Assembly (NCBI GenBank): GCA_902792555.1
Contig: CADAZW010000018.1
Span: 1-36,509 of the forward strand
DNA length: 36,509 nucleotides
Origin: an uncultured Bacteroidales bacterium
GTDB taxonomy: Bacteria > Bacteroidota > Bacteroidia > Bacteroidales > Bacteroidaceae
Reading direction: 5' to 3'
The position numbers and the translations under genes are program-made. The notes beneath the pieces are model-generated. The model did no database searches. It was not told the DNA's origin and worked only from the letters and a program-made list of their open reading frames with translations. This document shows, piece after piece, positions 1 through 7,256 of this stretch. How positions within the stretch are numbered: the first letter of the stretch is position 1; each line of letters starts with the position of its first letter.

Positions 1-737
1 TGCACTATGCTCTGCGGATGTATAAGCACCTCTATCTGCTTGGCGTCAATGCCGAAGAGCCATTTGGCTTCGATTATCTCAAAGCCTTTGTTCATCATGG
101 TTGCGGAGTCGATGGTTATCTTGGCGCCCATGTGCCATGTGGGATGCCGGAGGGCTTGTGCAGCGCTTACGGTGGAGAGTTGCTCCCTGGTCAGCAGGCG
201 GAAGGGACCTCCGCTGGCGGTTAGCAGCAGCTTGTCGATATTGTCGGGATTCTCGCCTACCAAGCACTGGAAGATGGCGCTGTGCTCGCTGTCAACGGGC
301 AGGATGGGGGACTTGTGGCGCAGGGAGAGGGAGGTTATGAGCTCTCCGGCCACTACCAGCGTCTCCTTGTTAGCTAGGGCTATCTGCTTGCCTGCACGGA
401 TGGCGGCGATGGTCGGCTCAAGGCCGCTGAACCCTACCGTGGCGGTCAGCACTACATCAACGCAGTCCATCTGCACTACCTCGCACAGGGCTTTAGCTCC
501 GCAATAGACTTTGACGGGGAAATCATTCAAGGCCTCGCGTACCTTATTATATTGTGTCTCGTCAACAATCACCACTGCATCGGGCTCAAAGCGGCGGGCC
601 TGCCCTATGAGGGCATCAGCGTGACTGTAGGCCGTGAGTACTCTGACCTCATAGCGGTCGGGGTGCTCTGCCACCACCTGCAGCGTCTGGGTGCCGATGG
701 AGCCTGTAGAGCCTAGGATGGCGAGTCGTTTCTTCAT
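1..737 (-). CDS. dxr: 1-deoxy-D-xylulose 5-phosphate reductoisomerase (partial, C terminus off window)
   Basis: Cytoplasmic NADPH-dependent enzyme that converts DXP to MEP, the committed step of non-mevalonate isoprenoid synthesis. The minus-strand translation starts MKKRLAILGSTGSIGTQTL, with the N-terminal nucleotide-binding GSTGSIG motif at about residues 9-15. It continues with ANKETLV, the TASGGPF segment and the family signature HPTWHMGAKITIDSATMMNKG, then runs off the left edge at HPQSIVH. About 245 of the usual 380-400 residues are present. The start ATG is at 737-735. It is the last visible gene of the murA-rimM-dxr run, separated from rimM by a 43-bp AT-rich gap. Identification rests on several motifs and is firm. 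Confidence 0.95.
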   Translation of the reverse strand, partial: MKKRLAILGSTGSIGTQTLQVVAEHPDRYEVRVLTAYSHADALIGQARRFEPDAVVIVDETQYNKVREALNDFPVKVYCGAKALCEVVQMDCVDVVLTATVGFSGLEPTIAAIRAGKQIALANKETLVVAGELITSLSLRHKSPILPVDSEHSAIFQCLVGENPDNIDKLLLTASGGPFRLLTREQLSTVSAAQALRHPTWHMGAKITIDSATMMNKGFEIIEAKWLFGIDAKQIEVLIHPQSIV

Positions 738-780
738 TTATTTTTTAATATTTCAATTTTTCAATATTTTAATTTTTTCA

Positions 781-1299
781 TTATCCCACCAGCCCCTCAG
801 GCAGATTGAGCATGAGGGTGCGGTCATTGAGGTCTATATCTTCCACCAGGTCGGGATGGACGGGCAGGATAATCTCTTCGCCCTCAGCAGAGGAGACTAT
901 CAGCAGAGTGTTGGCAGAGCTGTCGTCCACCTCGCTGACTGTACCCAGTAATCCAACGCGGCTGTCGCTAACGGTGAAACCGGTGAGCATCTTCCATGAG
1001 GTGAGCTCTTCGCGGCTCGTCTTGACGGCAGCCTTTGGGTAGTAGACCTCAGCATTTTGCAGGATGGCAGTGGTCTCCATGCTATCATAGCCTTCAAACT
1101 TTACGATGGCCTGCTCACTATTGCACACGCGCCAGTCTTCAAGGTAGAAGGGCACTAGCAGACCGTCGATGTCTAGAACTAAATAGTCGCCATCTTCTGA
1201 TGTGAAGATGTCGTCGGTGTAGCGAAAGTCTATCTCGCCCTTCAGGCCGTGGGTGCTGCCCAGGCGGCCAATCTTGAAAACATCGTCGCGCCTGATCAT
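781..1299 (-). CDS. rimM: Ribosome maturation factor RimM
   Basis: 16S rRNA processing factor that binds ribosomal protein S19 and helps mature the head of the 30S subunit. The 172-residue length is normal. The N-terminal beta-barrel half shows the family motif with GRLGSTHGLKGE at residues 11-22. The C-terminal PRC-barrel half shows LLGTVSEVDD and ends with ILPVHPDLVEDIDLNDRTL. Its ATG overlaps the murA stop codon in an ATGA arrangement (1296-1299), which implies translational coupling. In many other bacteria rimM sits with trmD and rplS; here it lies between murA and dxr, which from memory is the usual Bacteroidales arrangement. Confidence 0.95.
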   Translation of the reverse strand: MIRRDDVFKIGRLGSTHGLKGEIDFRYTDDIFTSEDGDYLVLDIDGLLVPFYLEDWRVCNSEQAIVKFEGYDSMETTAILQNAEVYYPKAAVKTSREELTSWKMLTGFTVSDSRVGLLGTVSEVDDSSANTLLIVSSAEGEEIILPVHPDLVEDIDLNDRTLMLNLPEGLVG

Positions 1300-2600
1300 T
1301 CTCTCGTGATTTTTGCTCCGAGGGCATTCAGTCGCTCTTCTATGGCCTCGTAACCGCGATCAATCTGCTCCACATTGTCGATGCGGCTGATGCCTTCGGC
1401 GCTGAGTGCGGCAATGAGTAGCGCGATGCCGGCCCTGATGTCGGGAGAAACCATGCGGCGGGCGCGTAGCTTGATGGCTTTGTCGTGGCCTACTACTACG
1501 GCACGGTGGGGGTCGCATAATATGATTTGAGCTCCCATCTCTATAAGGCGGTCAACGAAGAAGAGGCGACTTTCAAACATCTTCTGGTGGAAGAGAACGG
1601 TGCCCTTGGCCTGCGTGGCTACCACAATGAGTACGCTTAGGAGGTCGGGGGTGAGACCGGGCCACGGCGCATCGTCGATGGTCATAAAGGACCCGTCGAG
1701 GAAGGTTTCAATTTGGTAATGCTCCTGCTCGGGTACACGGATAAAGTCTTCGCCAAACTCCAAGCTGATGCCCAGTCGCTGGAACGACTTAGGTATGATG
1801 CCCAGCTCCTTAACGCTGACATCGCGGATGGTGAGACCTCCGCCCAGCATGACCGACATGCCGATGAAGCTGCCTACCTCAATCATGTCGGCCTGTACCT
1901 TGTGGGTGGCACCGTGGAGGGAAGACACTCCCTCAATGGTGAGAAGATTGGAGCTGATGCCGCTAATCTTGGCCCCCATCTTGCAGAGCATCTTGCAGAG
2001 CTGCTGCAGGTAAGGTTCGCAAGCTGCGTTGTATATGGTAGTGGTGCCTTGGGCCAGCACTGCAGTCATTATAATATTGGCGGTACCGGTTACGGAAGCT
2101 TCGTCCAGAATCATGTCGGTGCCATGCAAGTCTTTGGCCTTGAGGGTGTAGCGCGAATTTTCTGTGTCGCTGCTAAGCATAGCGCCAAGTTGCAGCATGC
2201 CGTAAAGATGTGTGTCAACGCGGCGACGACCAATCTTGTCACCGCCTGGCTTAGCCAGCACAGCAGTGCCGCAGCGGGCCAAGAGGGGGCCAACTAGCAT
2301 AATGCTGCCGCGGAGGGTGGCGCACTGGCGCATGAAATCTTCGCTGCTGGCGTAGTCGGGGTTGATGTGGGCGGCTTTGAAGGAAAAATCGCCCTTGCCC
2401 AGGCGCTTAACCTCCACGCCGAGATTGCGCAGCAGGTCAATAAGGTGGAGAACATCGAGTATTTCAGGCACGTTGCTGATGCGCACTTCTTCGCTAGTGA
2501 GCAGAGTGGCGCATATTACTTCCAGTGCTTCGTTCTTGGCTCCCTGCGGCGTTATTTCACCGTGCAGGCGATGGCCGCCTTCAATGATAAATGATGCCAT
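1296..2600 (-). CDS. murA: UDP-N-acetylglucosamine 1-carboxyvinyltransferase (MurA, Asp at the fosfomycin site)
   Basis: Catalyses transfer of enolpyruvate from PEP to UDP-GlcNAc, the first committed step of peptidoglycan synthesis, in the cytoplasm. The 434 residues cover the full EPSP-synthase-like fold: the N-terminal GAKNEAL motif with Lys22, a central RCGTAVLAKPGG segment, and the C-terminal SPDIRAGIALLIAALSAEG and EQIDRGYE motifs. The loop residue corresponding to E. coli Cys115 is Asp121 (codon GAC at 2240-2238; local context PGGDKIGRRRVDTH). Cys-to-Asp at this position is the known basis of intrinsic fosfomycin resistance in Mycobacterium and Chlamydia MurA. The gene is 27 bp downstream of the DUF4290 gene and overlaps rimM by 4 bp. 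Confidence 0.96.
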   Translation of the reverse strand: MASFIIEGGHRLHGEITPQGAKNEALEVICATLLTSEEVRISNVPEILDVLHLIDLLRNLGVEVKRLGKGDFSFKAAHINPDYASSEDFMRQCATLRGSIMLVGPLLARCGTAVLAKPGGDKIGRRRVDTHLYGMLQLGAMLSSDTENSRYTLKAKDLHGTDMILDEASVTGTANIIMTAVLAQGTTTIYNAACEPYLQQLCKMLCKMGAKISGISSNLLTIEGVSSLHGATHKVQADMIEVGSFIGMSVMLGGGLTIRDVSVKELGIIPKSFQRLGISLEFGEDFIRVPEQEHYQIETFLDGSFMTIDDAPWPGLTPDLLSVLIVVATQAKGTVLFHQKMFESRLFFVDRLIEMGAQIILCDPHRAVVVGHDKAIKLRARRMVSPDIRAGIALLIAALSAEGISRIDNVEQIDRGYEAIEERLNALGAKITRE

Positions 2601-2627
2601 TTCTTATGTGGAGTAACGGGGATGGTT

Positions 2628-3224
2628 TTACTTTTTCTTTTTCTTGCCGGTGTTTACAGGTTTGCAGGCCACTCTGGCGGCTGCGATGATTCTGTCGAGT
2701 TCCTGCGGCTCGATAGTTAGCTCAATGCGTCCGGATGTCATCTCGCTAAGATCGTCGGCCAGCTTGGCGGCGGAGAGCACATTGTTGTTCCACATGGCAA
2801 GGCTCTTGGCCATCTGTGCCACTACCAGAGTTGTGGCCAGTTGTCGTTCTTCTTCGGCAACGTCGGGCAGAGCCTTGATCATTTGCTCCAGAGTGTGGCC
2901 ATAGTGGCGGTAGGCAATTTCTTGTTCTGGGTAGTCCAGGTGGGGTTGTTCTTTCTTTTCGTTGGAGATGACGGTGATGGGGTAGGGTGTGTCTACGTCA
3001 AGTTTGTAGTCGGAGATGAGGGCCAGGTGATCCCAGAGCATTCGCTCGAAGTCTTGCGTGCCTTTTTGCTGGGGAAACATTCCGCCCATTATTTTGATAA
3101 TCGTTTCGGCGCACTGCTGGCGTTCGTCGCGGTCGCTAATGGTCATGGCATATTTCACCATCTTCTGAACATTACGTCCGTATTCTGGCAGCGTCAGCTT
3201 GGATCTGTTTGTGTTATATTCCAT
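2628..3224 (-). CDS. DUF4290 family protein
   Basis: Conserved Bacteroidetes protein of unknown function, 198 residues. It begins MEYNTNRSKLTLPEYGRN, which I recognise as the typical N terminus of the family. It is predicted soluble and largely helical, with no signal peptide or membrane segment. The C terminus is a run of lysines. It sits directly upstream of murA, as it does in other Bacteroidales from memory, so a role linked to cell envelope or growth is possible but is only a guess from context. A 54-bp gap separates it from tsaB and contains a weak inverted repeat (ATAGAAA/TTTCTAT) that I do not interpret. Confidence 0.88.
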   Translation of the reverse strand: MEYNTNRSKLTLPEYGRNVQKMVKYAMTISDRDERQQCAETIIKIMGGMFPQQKGTQDFERMLWDHLALISDYKLDVDTPYPITVISNEKKEQPHLDYPEQEIAYRHYGHTLEQMIKALPDVAEEERQLATTLVVAQMAKSLAMWNNNVLSAAKLADDLSEMTSGRIELTIEPQELDRIIAAARVACKPVNTGKKKKK

Positions 3225-3278
3225 CGCGGTTATTGCTTTTATCCTAATAGAAATTATTATATAGTTTCTATATTTTTT

Positions 3279-3971
3279 TCAGAAAAGTTTCTTTGAGGTT
3301 CCGGCAATGAAATCCTTCAGATAGAAGGGTTCAAAGTAGGCAACGTCCTCAGTCTTGCCCTGGGCTATAGCCTTGTCGGCCAATGGCAGCATATTTTTGG
3401 CAAGCGGTTCTATTCCGTCAATGAAGATAGCGTTGTCGTGCTTTATTATACCTTTGCATTTGGTAGCACCATTACCGAAAAAGACAACGGGGCGCTCTTC
3501 CAGTACATCGCAGAAGCTGCTGTCTTCCACTATCATAGGTGCCACTTCGCTTGCGGGGCGAAGGGCGCGGTCATAGAGCGCGGTATAGACCTCCATGCGT
3601 CTTGCGTCGAGCATGGGGCAGAGCAGCGAATCTTCGGGAATTTCCTCATGCTCAAGCAGTATGGGTACACATAGCAGTTCCAATGTCTGCACGCCAATCA
3701 GATTGAGATTGCGTCCATAGCAGAGCCCCTTGGCGGTGCTTACGCCAATGCGCAGGCCTGTATAGGAGCCCGGCCCTGCACTTACGCTTACGGCATCGAG
3801 CTTCACACCGCGACTGTCGGCCAGACCTATGGCTTCTTCTACCATTGGAGCCAGCACTCGGGCGTGATTAGGGCCTTCGTGGTCTTCGCGATTGAAGATG
3901 CAGAGACCTTCCTGACTCAGAGCCACGCTGCAGATGTCGGTGGATGTATCTATATGTATTATGTTAGCCAT
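3279..3971 (-). CDS. tsaB: tRNA threonylcarbamoyladenosine biosynthesis protein TsaB
   Basis: Partner of TsaD and TsaE in the t6A37 modification of ANN-decoding tRNAs. TsaB is a paralogue of the ASKHA-fold TsaD that lacks its catalytic function and scaffolds the complex. The 230-residue protein starts MANIIHIDTSTDICSVAL (phosphate-1-like motif) and carries the family hallmark SAGPGSYTGLRIGVSTAKGL near residues 63-82. Length and motifs are normal. It lies 12 bp downstream of the DUF3256 gene and 54 bp upstream of the DUF4290 gene, on the same strand, so it is probably part of the same operon. Confidence 0.95.
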   Translation of the reverse strand: MANIIHIDTSTDICSVALSQEGLCIFNREDHEGPNHARVLAPMVEEAIGLADSRGVKLDAVSVSAGPGSYTGLRIGVSTAKGLCYGRNLNLIGVQTLELLCVPILLEHEEIPEDSLLCPMLDARRMEVYTALYDRALRPASEVAPMIVEDSSFCDVLEERPVVFFGNGATKCKGIIKHDNAIFIDGIEPLAKNMLPLADKAIAQGKTEDVAYFEPFYLKDFIAGTSKKLF

Positions 3972-3983
3972 TCTCTTGCTCCT

Positions 3984-4586
3984 TTACTCCTTGTTCCTCA
4001 CAAATTTCTTGCCGTTCCATCGGAAGATAATGGTATGGTCGGAGAGATTGGTGCTGAAGGTTAAGCTTGCCGCCCCCTGCTCAGTTATGTCCATATCTGC
4101 CTGCATTAATTCTACGGGCAAGATGCCCTCTGTCAGCTTGGATTCATTGCGAGGAAACTCACTGAAGTCAGGCAAGCTGATGCGCTTTGTGGTATTTTGC
4201 TCATGCCAGTCGGACCCGTAGAATAGCACCTCGCTGGTGGGCTGCGGAGTGCGCAGTGTCCTTACAAGGCATATCAGCGTATCCTTGCCCTTGGTGAGCA
4301 TGGCCATATCTGTTATTACAATGCCCTCGCTGTCTTCGCGCAACTGCAGATGATTAGCGGTGAGCTTCAGCAAGGCACTCGTGCCATTCCATTCGTTGGG
4401 CAGCGCTGTCTTCATTCCGCTAAGGCAGATGTCCACAAGATCTTTGCGGGCATTTTCGTCAAGCATGGGCATCAGCGAGTCTGGCATGGAAATGAAGAAA
4501 TCTTTGATTTCTCTCGCCTCGCTACTTTGCGGGAGGGTACTCCACAGCGCAGTTGCTGCCATAATTATAAAGATATACTTTCTCAT
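3984..4586 (-). CDS. DUF3256 family exported protein
   Basis: A Bacteroidales protein of unknown function, about 200 residues. I chose the ATG at 4586-4584 (MRKYIFIIMAATALW). The longer TTG start at 4595 lies inside the predicted -7 box of the promoter. The N terminus is a signal peptide (hydrophobic residues about 4-20, then LPQSSEAR), so the protein is probably periplasmic. The segment KDFFISMPDSLMPMLDENARKDL is typical of DUF3256. It leads the tsaB-murA-rimM-dxr operon, a placement I remember from other Bacteroidales. Nothing in the sequence shows a catalytic motif. Confidence 0.8.
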   Translation of the reverse strand: MRKYIFIIMAATALWSTLPQSSEAREIKDFFISMPDSLMPMLDENARKDLVDICLSGMKTALPNEWNGTSALLKLTANHLQLREDSEGIVITDMAMLTKGKDTLICLVRTLRTPQPTSEVLFYGSDWHEQNTTKRISLPDFSEFPRNESKLTEGILPVELMQADMDITEQGAASLTFSTNLSDHTIIFRWNGKKFVRNKE

Positions 4587-4592
4587 AATCTG

Positions 4593-4600
4593 CAAAGATA
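4593..4600 (-). promoter_or_regulatory. -7 promoter box for the DUF3256-tsaB-murA operon
   Basis: Reads TATCTTTG on the minus strand, an exact match to the Bacteroidetes -7 consensus TAnnTTTG. No good -33 TTTG lies 19-21 bp upstream. The predicted start of transcription falls within a few bases of the ATG at 4586, so the message may be almost leaderless. Confidence 0.5.
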
Positions 4601-4681
4601 CATAATAAAATTCAAAAATCCTTTTCTTGATGGCAATAACATGAAAAATACACTCTAAGGTGAGAAAAAAAAGCAGAAAAG

Positions 4682-4712
4682 TTTGCCATTACGAAAAGTT
4701 TGTGTACTTTTG
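4682..4712 (+). promoter_or_regulatory. Bacteroidetes-type promoter for rpmE
   Basis: TTTG at 4682-4685, a 19-bp spacer, then TACTTTTG at 4705-4712. Both boxes and the spacing match the sigma-ABfr consensus TTTG-N19-21-TAnnTTTG. Transcription would start near 4719, giving rpmE a leader of about 95 nt. Confidence 0.8.
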
Positions 4713-4814
4713 CCGCGCAAAATTTCGCCCGTCGATTGAAACTGGCCTGAAAAAAGGCATGGTGACGGCATCAGACGCTTTTAACACGGAGAGAACAGTA
4801 AAAAATAATAAGAA

Positions 4815-5069
4815 ATGAAAAAAGACATCCATCCTACCGACTATCGTCCGGTGGTATTCAAGGACATGAGCAACGGTGATATGTTCCTCACCCGCTCCAC
4901 ATGCAAGACAAAAGAGACTATTGAGTTCGAAGGCGAGACCTATCCCCTCATCAAGGTGGAGATCTCCAGTTCTTCACACCCCTTCTACACTGGCAAGGCT
5001 ACCCTTGTGGACACTGCCGGCCGTGTTGATAAGTTCCTCAGCCGCTACGCTGCCACTCGCAAGAAGTAG
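4815..5069 (+). CDS. rpmE2: 50S ribosomal protein L31, type B
   Basis: Large-subunit ribosomal protein at the intersubunit bridge. The 84 residues start [15 protein letters not shown], and the middle segment [12 protein letters not shown] and end [10 protein letters not shown] are typical of L31. It is the type-B (zinc-free, C-minus) form: the paired CxxC zinc ligands of type A are absent and there is only one Cys. It is transcribed alone, with a strong promoter 100 bp upstream and a strong intrinsic terminator about 50 bp downstream. The long leader could hold an autoregulatory element, but I see only short stems there. Confidence 0.96.
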   Translation: MKKDIHPTDYRPVVFKDMSNGDMFLTRSTCKTKETIEFEGETYPLIKVEISSSSHPFYTGKATLVDTAGRVDKFLSRYAATRKK

Positions 5070-5120
5070 TGGGAGTAAAGCACAGGAGTTTTGTGCTCTT
5101 TTGAGGCAAAATTTCACGAA

Positions 5121-5156
5121 AGTATGCCAATCTCATCATGATTGGCATACTTTTTT
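5121..5156 (+). terminator. Rho-independent terminator of rpmE
   Basis: Perfect 12-bp stem AGTATGCCAATC/GATTGGCATACT (5121-5132 and 5140-5151) with a 7-nt loop, followed at once by six T residues. It ends three bases before the -7 box of the next gene. Confidence 0.9.
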
Positions 5157-5158
5157 CG

Positions 5159-5166
5159 TATCTTTG
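5159..5166 (+). promoter_or_regulatory. -7 promoter box for the GH109-like gene
   Basis: TATCTTTG matches TAnnTTTG. A convincing -33 box is not visible, because the upstream DNA is the rpmE terminator stem. It supports the ATG at 5184 as the start rather than an in-frame GTG-type start inside the terminator. Confidence 0.55.
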
Positions 5167-5183
5167 CAGCAAATCATTTTGAG

Positions 5184-6383
5184 ATGAGTGAAAAAACTTC
5201 TAGAAAAAGGCTGCTTGAGTTTGCTGCACCACCCATTGGCGTGGTACATATGGGCATCGTGGGCCTCGGTCACCGCGGACTGAAGGCAGTGGAGCGCTAT
5301 GCCCTTGTTGATGGGGCAGAGATTGTGGCCGTGGCCGACCATAAGGCGACCAGCACGGCAGAGGCCAACCGCATGCTGGTGGAGTCCGGCCGTCCAAAGG
5401 CAAGAGAGTTCCATGGCAGCAGCGGTGCGTCAGAATTGATGGCCTTAGACAGTGTGGATATGGTATATATATGTACCGACTGGCATAGTCATGCTACACT
5501 GGCTGTTGAGGCTATGCAGCGCGGCAAGCATGTGGCCGTGGAGGTGCCGGCGGCAATGACTGTGGCTGAGTGCGAGTTGCTTATCAGCACGTCGCTTTCT
5601 ACCAAGCGCCATTGTATGATGCTGGAGAACTGCCTTTACGATACGTTCAGTTCCGCCACCCGCGTGATGGCCGCGCGCGGATTGCTGGGCGATATCACCC
5701 ACTGCGAGGGGGCCTATATTCACGACCTTACCGACTATATAGATGACAATGGCGGGCCCGAAAGCAACTGGATGGCCATCGATACTCTGGCCCAGGCAGG
5801 CAATGCTTATCCCACCCACAGCATCGGTTCCATAGGCCTGCATCTCAATCTGCATCGCGGTGACAAAATGGATTATCTCGTGGCGATGACCAGTCGTGGC
5901 AAGGGACTCCACGGACGAGTTAGCAACACTCTTATCCGTACGCATATGGGGCGCACCATACTCCTGCAGCACGATATTGGTACGCCGCGTCCCTATAGCC
6001 GCTTGCAGGTGGTATGCGGAACTAAGGGCTTTGCACAAAAATACCCGATTCCAACGCTACATTTGGCCAATATGACCACTGCTGTTGAGGGCGAGGAAGC
6101 GCTTGCGCTGAGTGAGCAATTCCGTGAAGAGGGAGTGGCGGAATGGCTGGATGACGGAGTGGCCAAGGGTTCGCCCAACGTGATGAACCATGTGATGGAC
6201 TGCCGCCTTATCCATTGCCTGCGCAATGGTCTGCCGCTTGACATGGATGTGTTTGATGCTGCCGAATGGTCGGCGATAATTGAACTTTCTGCCCGCTCTG
6301 TACAGATGGGCAGCCAGCCTATGGAGGTGCCTGATTTCACCAACGGTAATTGGCAGGTGCTGGGAGGCCACAAATTCTATTAG
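5184..6383 (+). CDS. Gfo/Idh/MocA-family protein, GH109-like (NAD-dependent glycosidase or oxidoreductase)
   Basis: Rossmann-fold protein of about 399 residues. From the ATG at 5184, the NAD-binding motif GIVGLGHRG lies at residues 24-32, followed by TDWHSH (98-103) and EVPAAMTVAEC (120-130). MMLENCLYD (145-153) and YPTHSIG (209-215) come next, then HRGDKMDYLVAM, and near the C terminus EVPDFTNGNW. The AAMT-EC, MLENC, YPTH and RGD-DYL series is what I associate with GH109, whose characterised member removes terminal alpha-GalNAc by an NAD-dependent oxidation-elimination-reduction mechanism; His212 in YPTH would be catalytic. There is no signal peptide or Tat motif, so it is predicted cytoplasmic, unlike many exported GH109 enzymes. 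Monocistronic, bounded by terminators. A simple sugar dehydrogenase remains possible. Confidence 0.8.
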   Translation: MSEKTSRKRLLEFAAPPIGVVHMGIVGLGHRGLKAVERYALVDGAEIVAVADHKATSTAEANRMLVESGRPKAREFHGSSGASELMALDSVDMVYICTDWHSHATLAVEAMQRGKHVAVEVPAAMTVAECELLISTSLSTKRHCMMLENCLYDTFSSATRVMAARGLLGDITHCEGAYIHDLTDYIDDNGGPESNWMAIDTLAQAGNAYPTHSIGSIGLHLNLHRGDKMDYLVAMTSRGKGLHGRVSNTLIRTHMGRTILLQHDIGTPRPYSRLQVVCGTKGFAQKYPIPTLHLANMTTAVEGEEALALSEQFREEGVAEWLDDGVAKGSPNVMNHVMDCRLIHCLRNGLPLDMDVFDAAEWSAIIELSARSVQMGSQPMEVPDFTNGNWQVLGGHKFY

Positions 6384-6406
6384 GACTAAAAGAAATAAAT
6401 GAATTT

Positions 6407-6442
6407 ACAGTCATGTCCCCAGGAGGGGCATGACTGTTTTTT
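6407..6442 (+). terminator. Rho-independent terminator after the GH109-like gene
   Basis: ACAGTCATG, one unpaired T, CCCC; loop AGGA; GGGG, CATGACTGT; then a run of T residues to 6442. A 13-bp stem with one bulge. It lies between convergent genes. Confidence 0.9.
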
Positions 6443-6455
6443 GAATAATCAACAC

Positions 6456-6486
6456 TAGGTTTGAAACCTAATGTAGGCTTAAGCCT
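6456..6486. repeat. Two short palindromes between convergent genes
   Basis: TAGGTTT-G-AAACCTA at 6456-6470 and the perfect 12-bp palindrome AGGCTTAAGCCT at 6475-6486. The second overlaps the truA stop codon. They may help terminate the minus-strand truA-side transcript, but there is no T run on that strand. Confidence 0.4.
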
Positions 6487-7247
6487 CAGTAGTCAATGTG
6501 TTCCAGGAACAGGCCTTTGGCGGGCACCGACTCGCCGGCTTCTGTGCGCTTTCCGCTCTCTAGAATACGGCGGAAGCCCTCAGTGCTGATCTTGCCTTTG
6601 CCTACTTCTATGAGTGTGCCGACGATGGCTCTTACCATGTTGCGCAGGAATCGATTGGCCGTGATGCTGAAGCAGAGGCTGCCGTCTGCCCCAATAGTCC
6701 ACTGTGCCTCGCTCACGTTGCAGATGTTTGTCTTGTTGTCGGAGTGTGATTTGCAGAAGCAGCCAAAGTCCTTGTGGGTGAGCAGCAGGGCGGCAGCTTC
6801 GTTCATCTTTTCTACGTTAAGCGGGAAGTGAAGGCGCAGGGCAAATGGGTGGCGGAAGGGGTCTTTGCGCATAATAATATAATAATGGTACGTGCGCGAG
6901 AGAGCGCTGAAGCGCGCATGCCAGTCGGGGGCTACGGCCCTTACCTCGCTAACGGCAATGTCGGGCGGCAGCAGGCAGTTGAGTTTAAAGGCCAGGTGGT
7001 CGCAGTCTATGGCGGCGTTGCTGTCAAAGTGGCAGGCCATCATGCGGGCGTGTACTCCTGTGTCGGTGCGCCCGGCTCCTACCACGCCCGTTTCCACGCG
7101 AAGCGCTGTTGACAAGGCATGCTCCATCTCCTGCTGCACGGTGGGTGCGTTGGGCTGCATCTGCCAGCCGTGGAATGCTGTGCCGTCGTAGGAAAAGAAT
7201 ATAGCGTAGCGCCGTGCCTCCATTTTCATTTCTTCTGTTTCTTCCAT
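6486..7247 (-). CDS. truA: tRNA pseudouridine(38-40) synthase TruA
   Basis: Isomerises U38-40 in the anticodon arm of many tRNAs. The 253-residue length is normal. The catalytic motif GAGRTDTGVHA is at residues 57-67 with Asp62 as nucleophile. FFSYDGTAFHGWQ (17-29), FRNFLRNMVR-like (NRFLRNMVRAIVGTL) and the C-terminal PAKGLFLEHIDY are all standard. It has in-frame ATGs at codons 1, 7 and 9; the conserved part starts at about residue 13, so the exact start is uncertain by a few codons. The DUF5715 gene ends 9 bp upstream, so the two are probably co-transcribed. Confidence 0.96.
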   Translation of the reverse strand: MEETEEMKMEARRYAIFFSYDGTAFHGWQMQPNAPTVQQEMEHALSTALRVETGVVGAGRTDTGVHARMMACHFDSNAAIDCDHLAFKLNCLLPPDIAVSEVRAVAPDWHARFSALSRTYHYYIIMRKDPFRHPFALRLHFPLNVEKMNEAAALLLTHKDFGCFCKSHSDNKTNICNVSEAQWTIGADGSLCFSITANRFLRNMVRAIVGTLIEVGKGKISTEGFRRILESGKRTEAGESVPAKGLFLEHIDY

Positions 7248-7256
7248 TTTAACGTC

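Noticed and set aside
5142..5183. Upstream extension of the GH109-like gene
   Set aside because: The extension lies in the rpmE terminator and the -7 box. The family-like sequence starts after the ATG at 5184.
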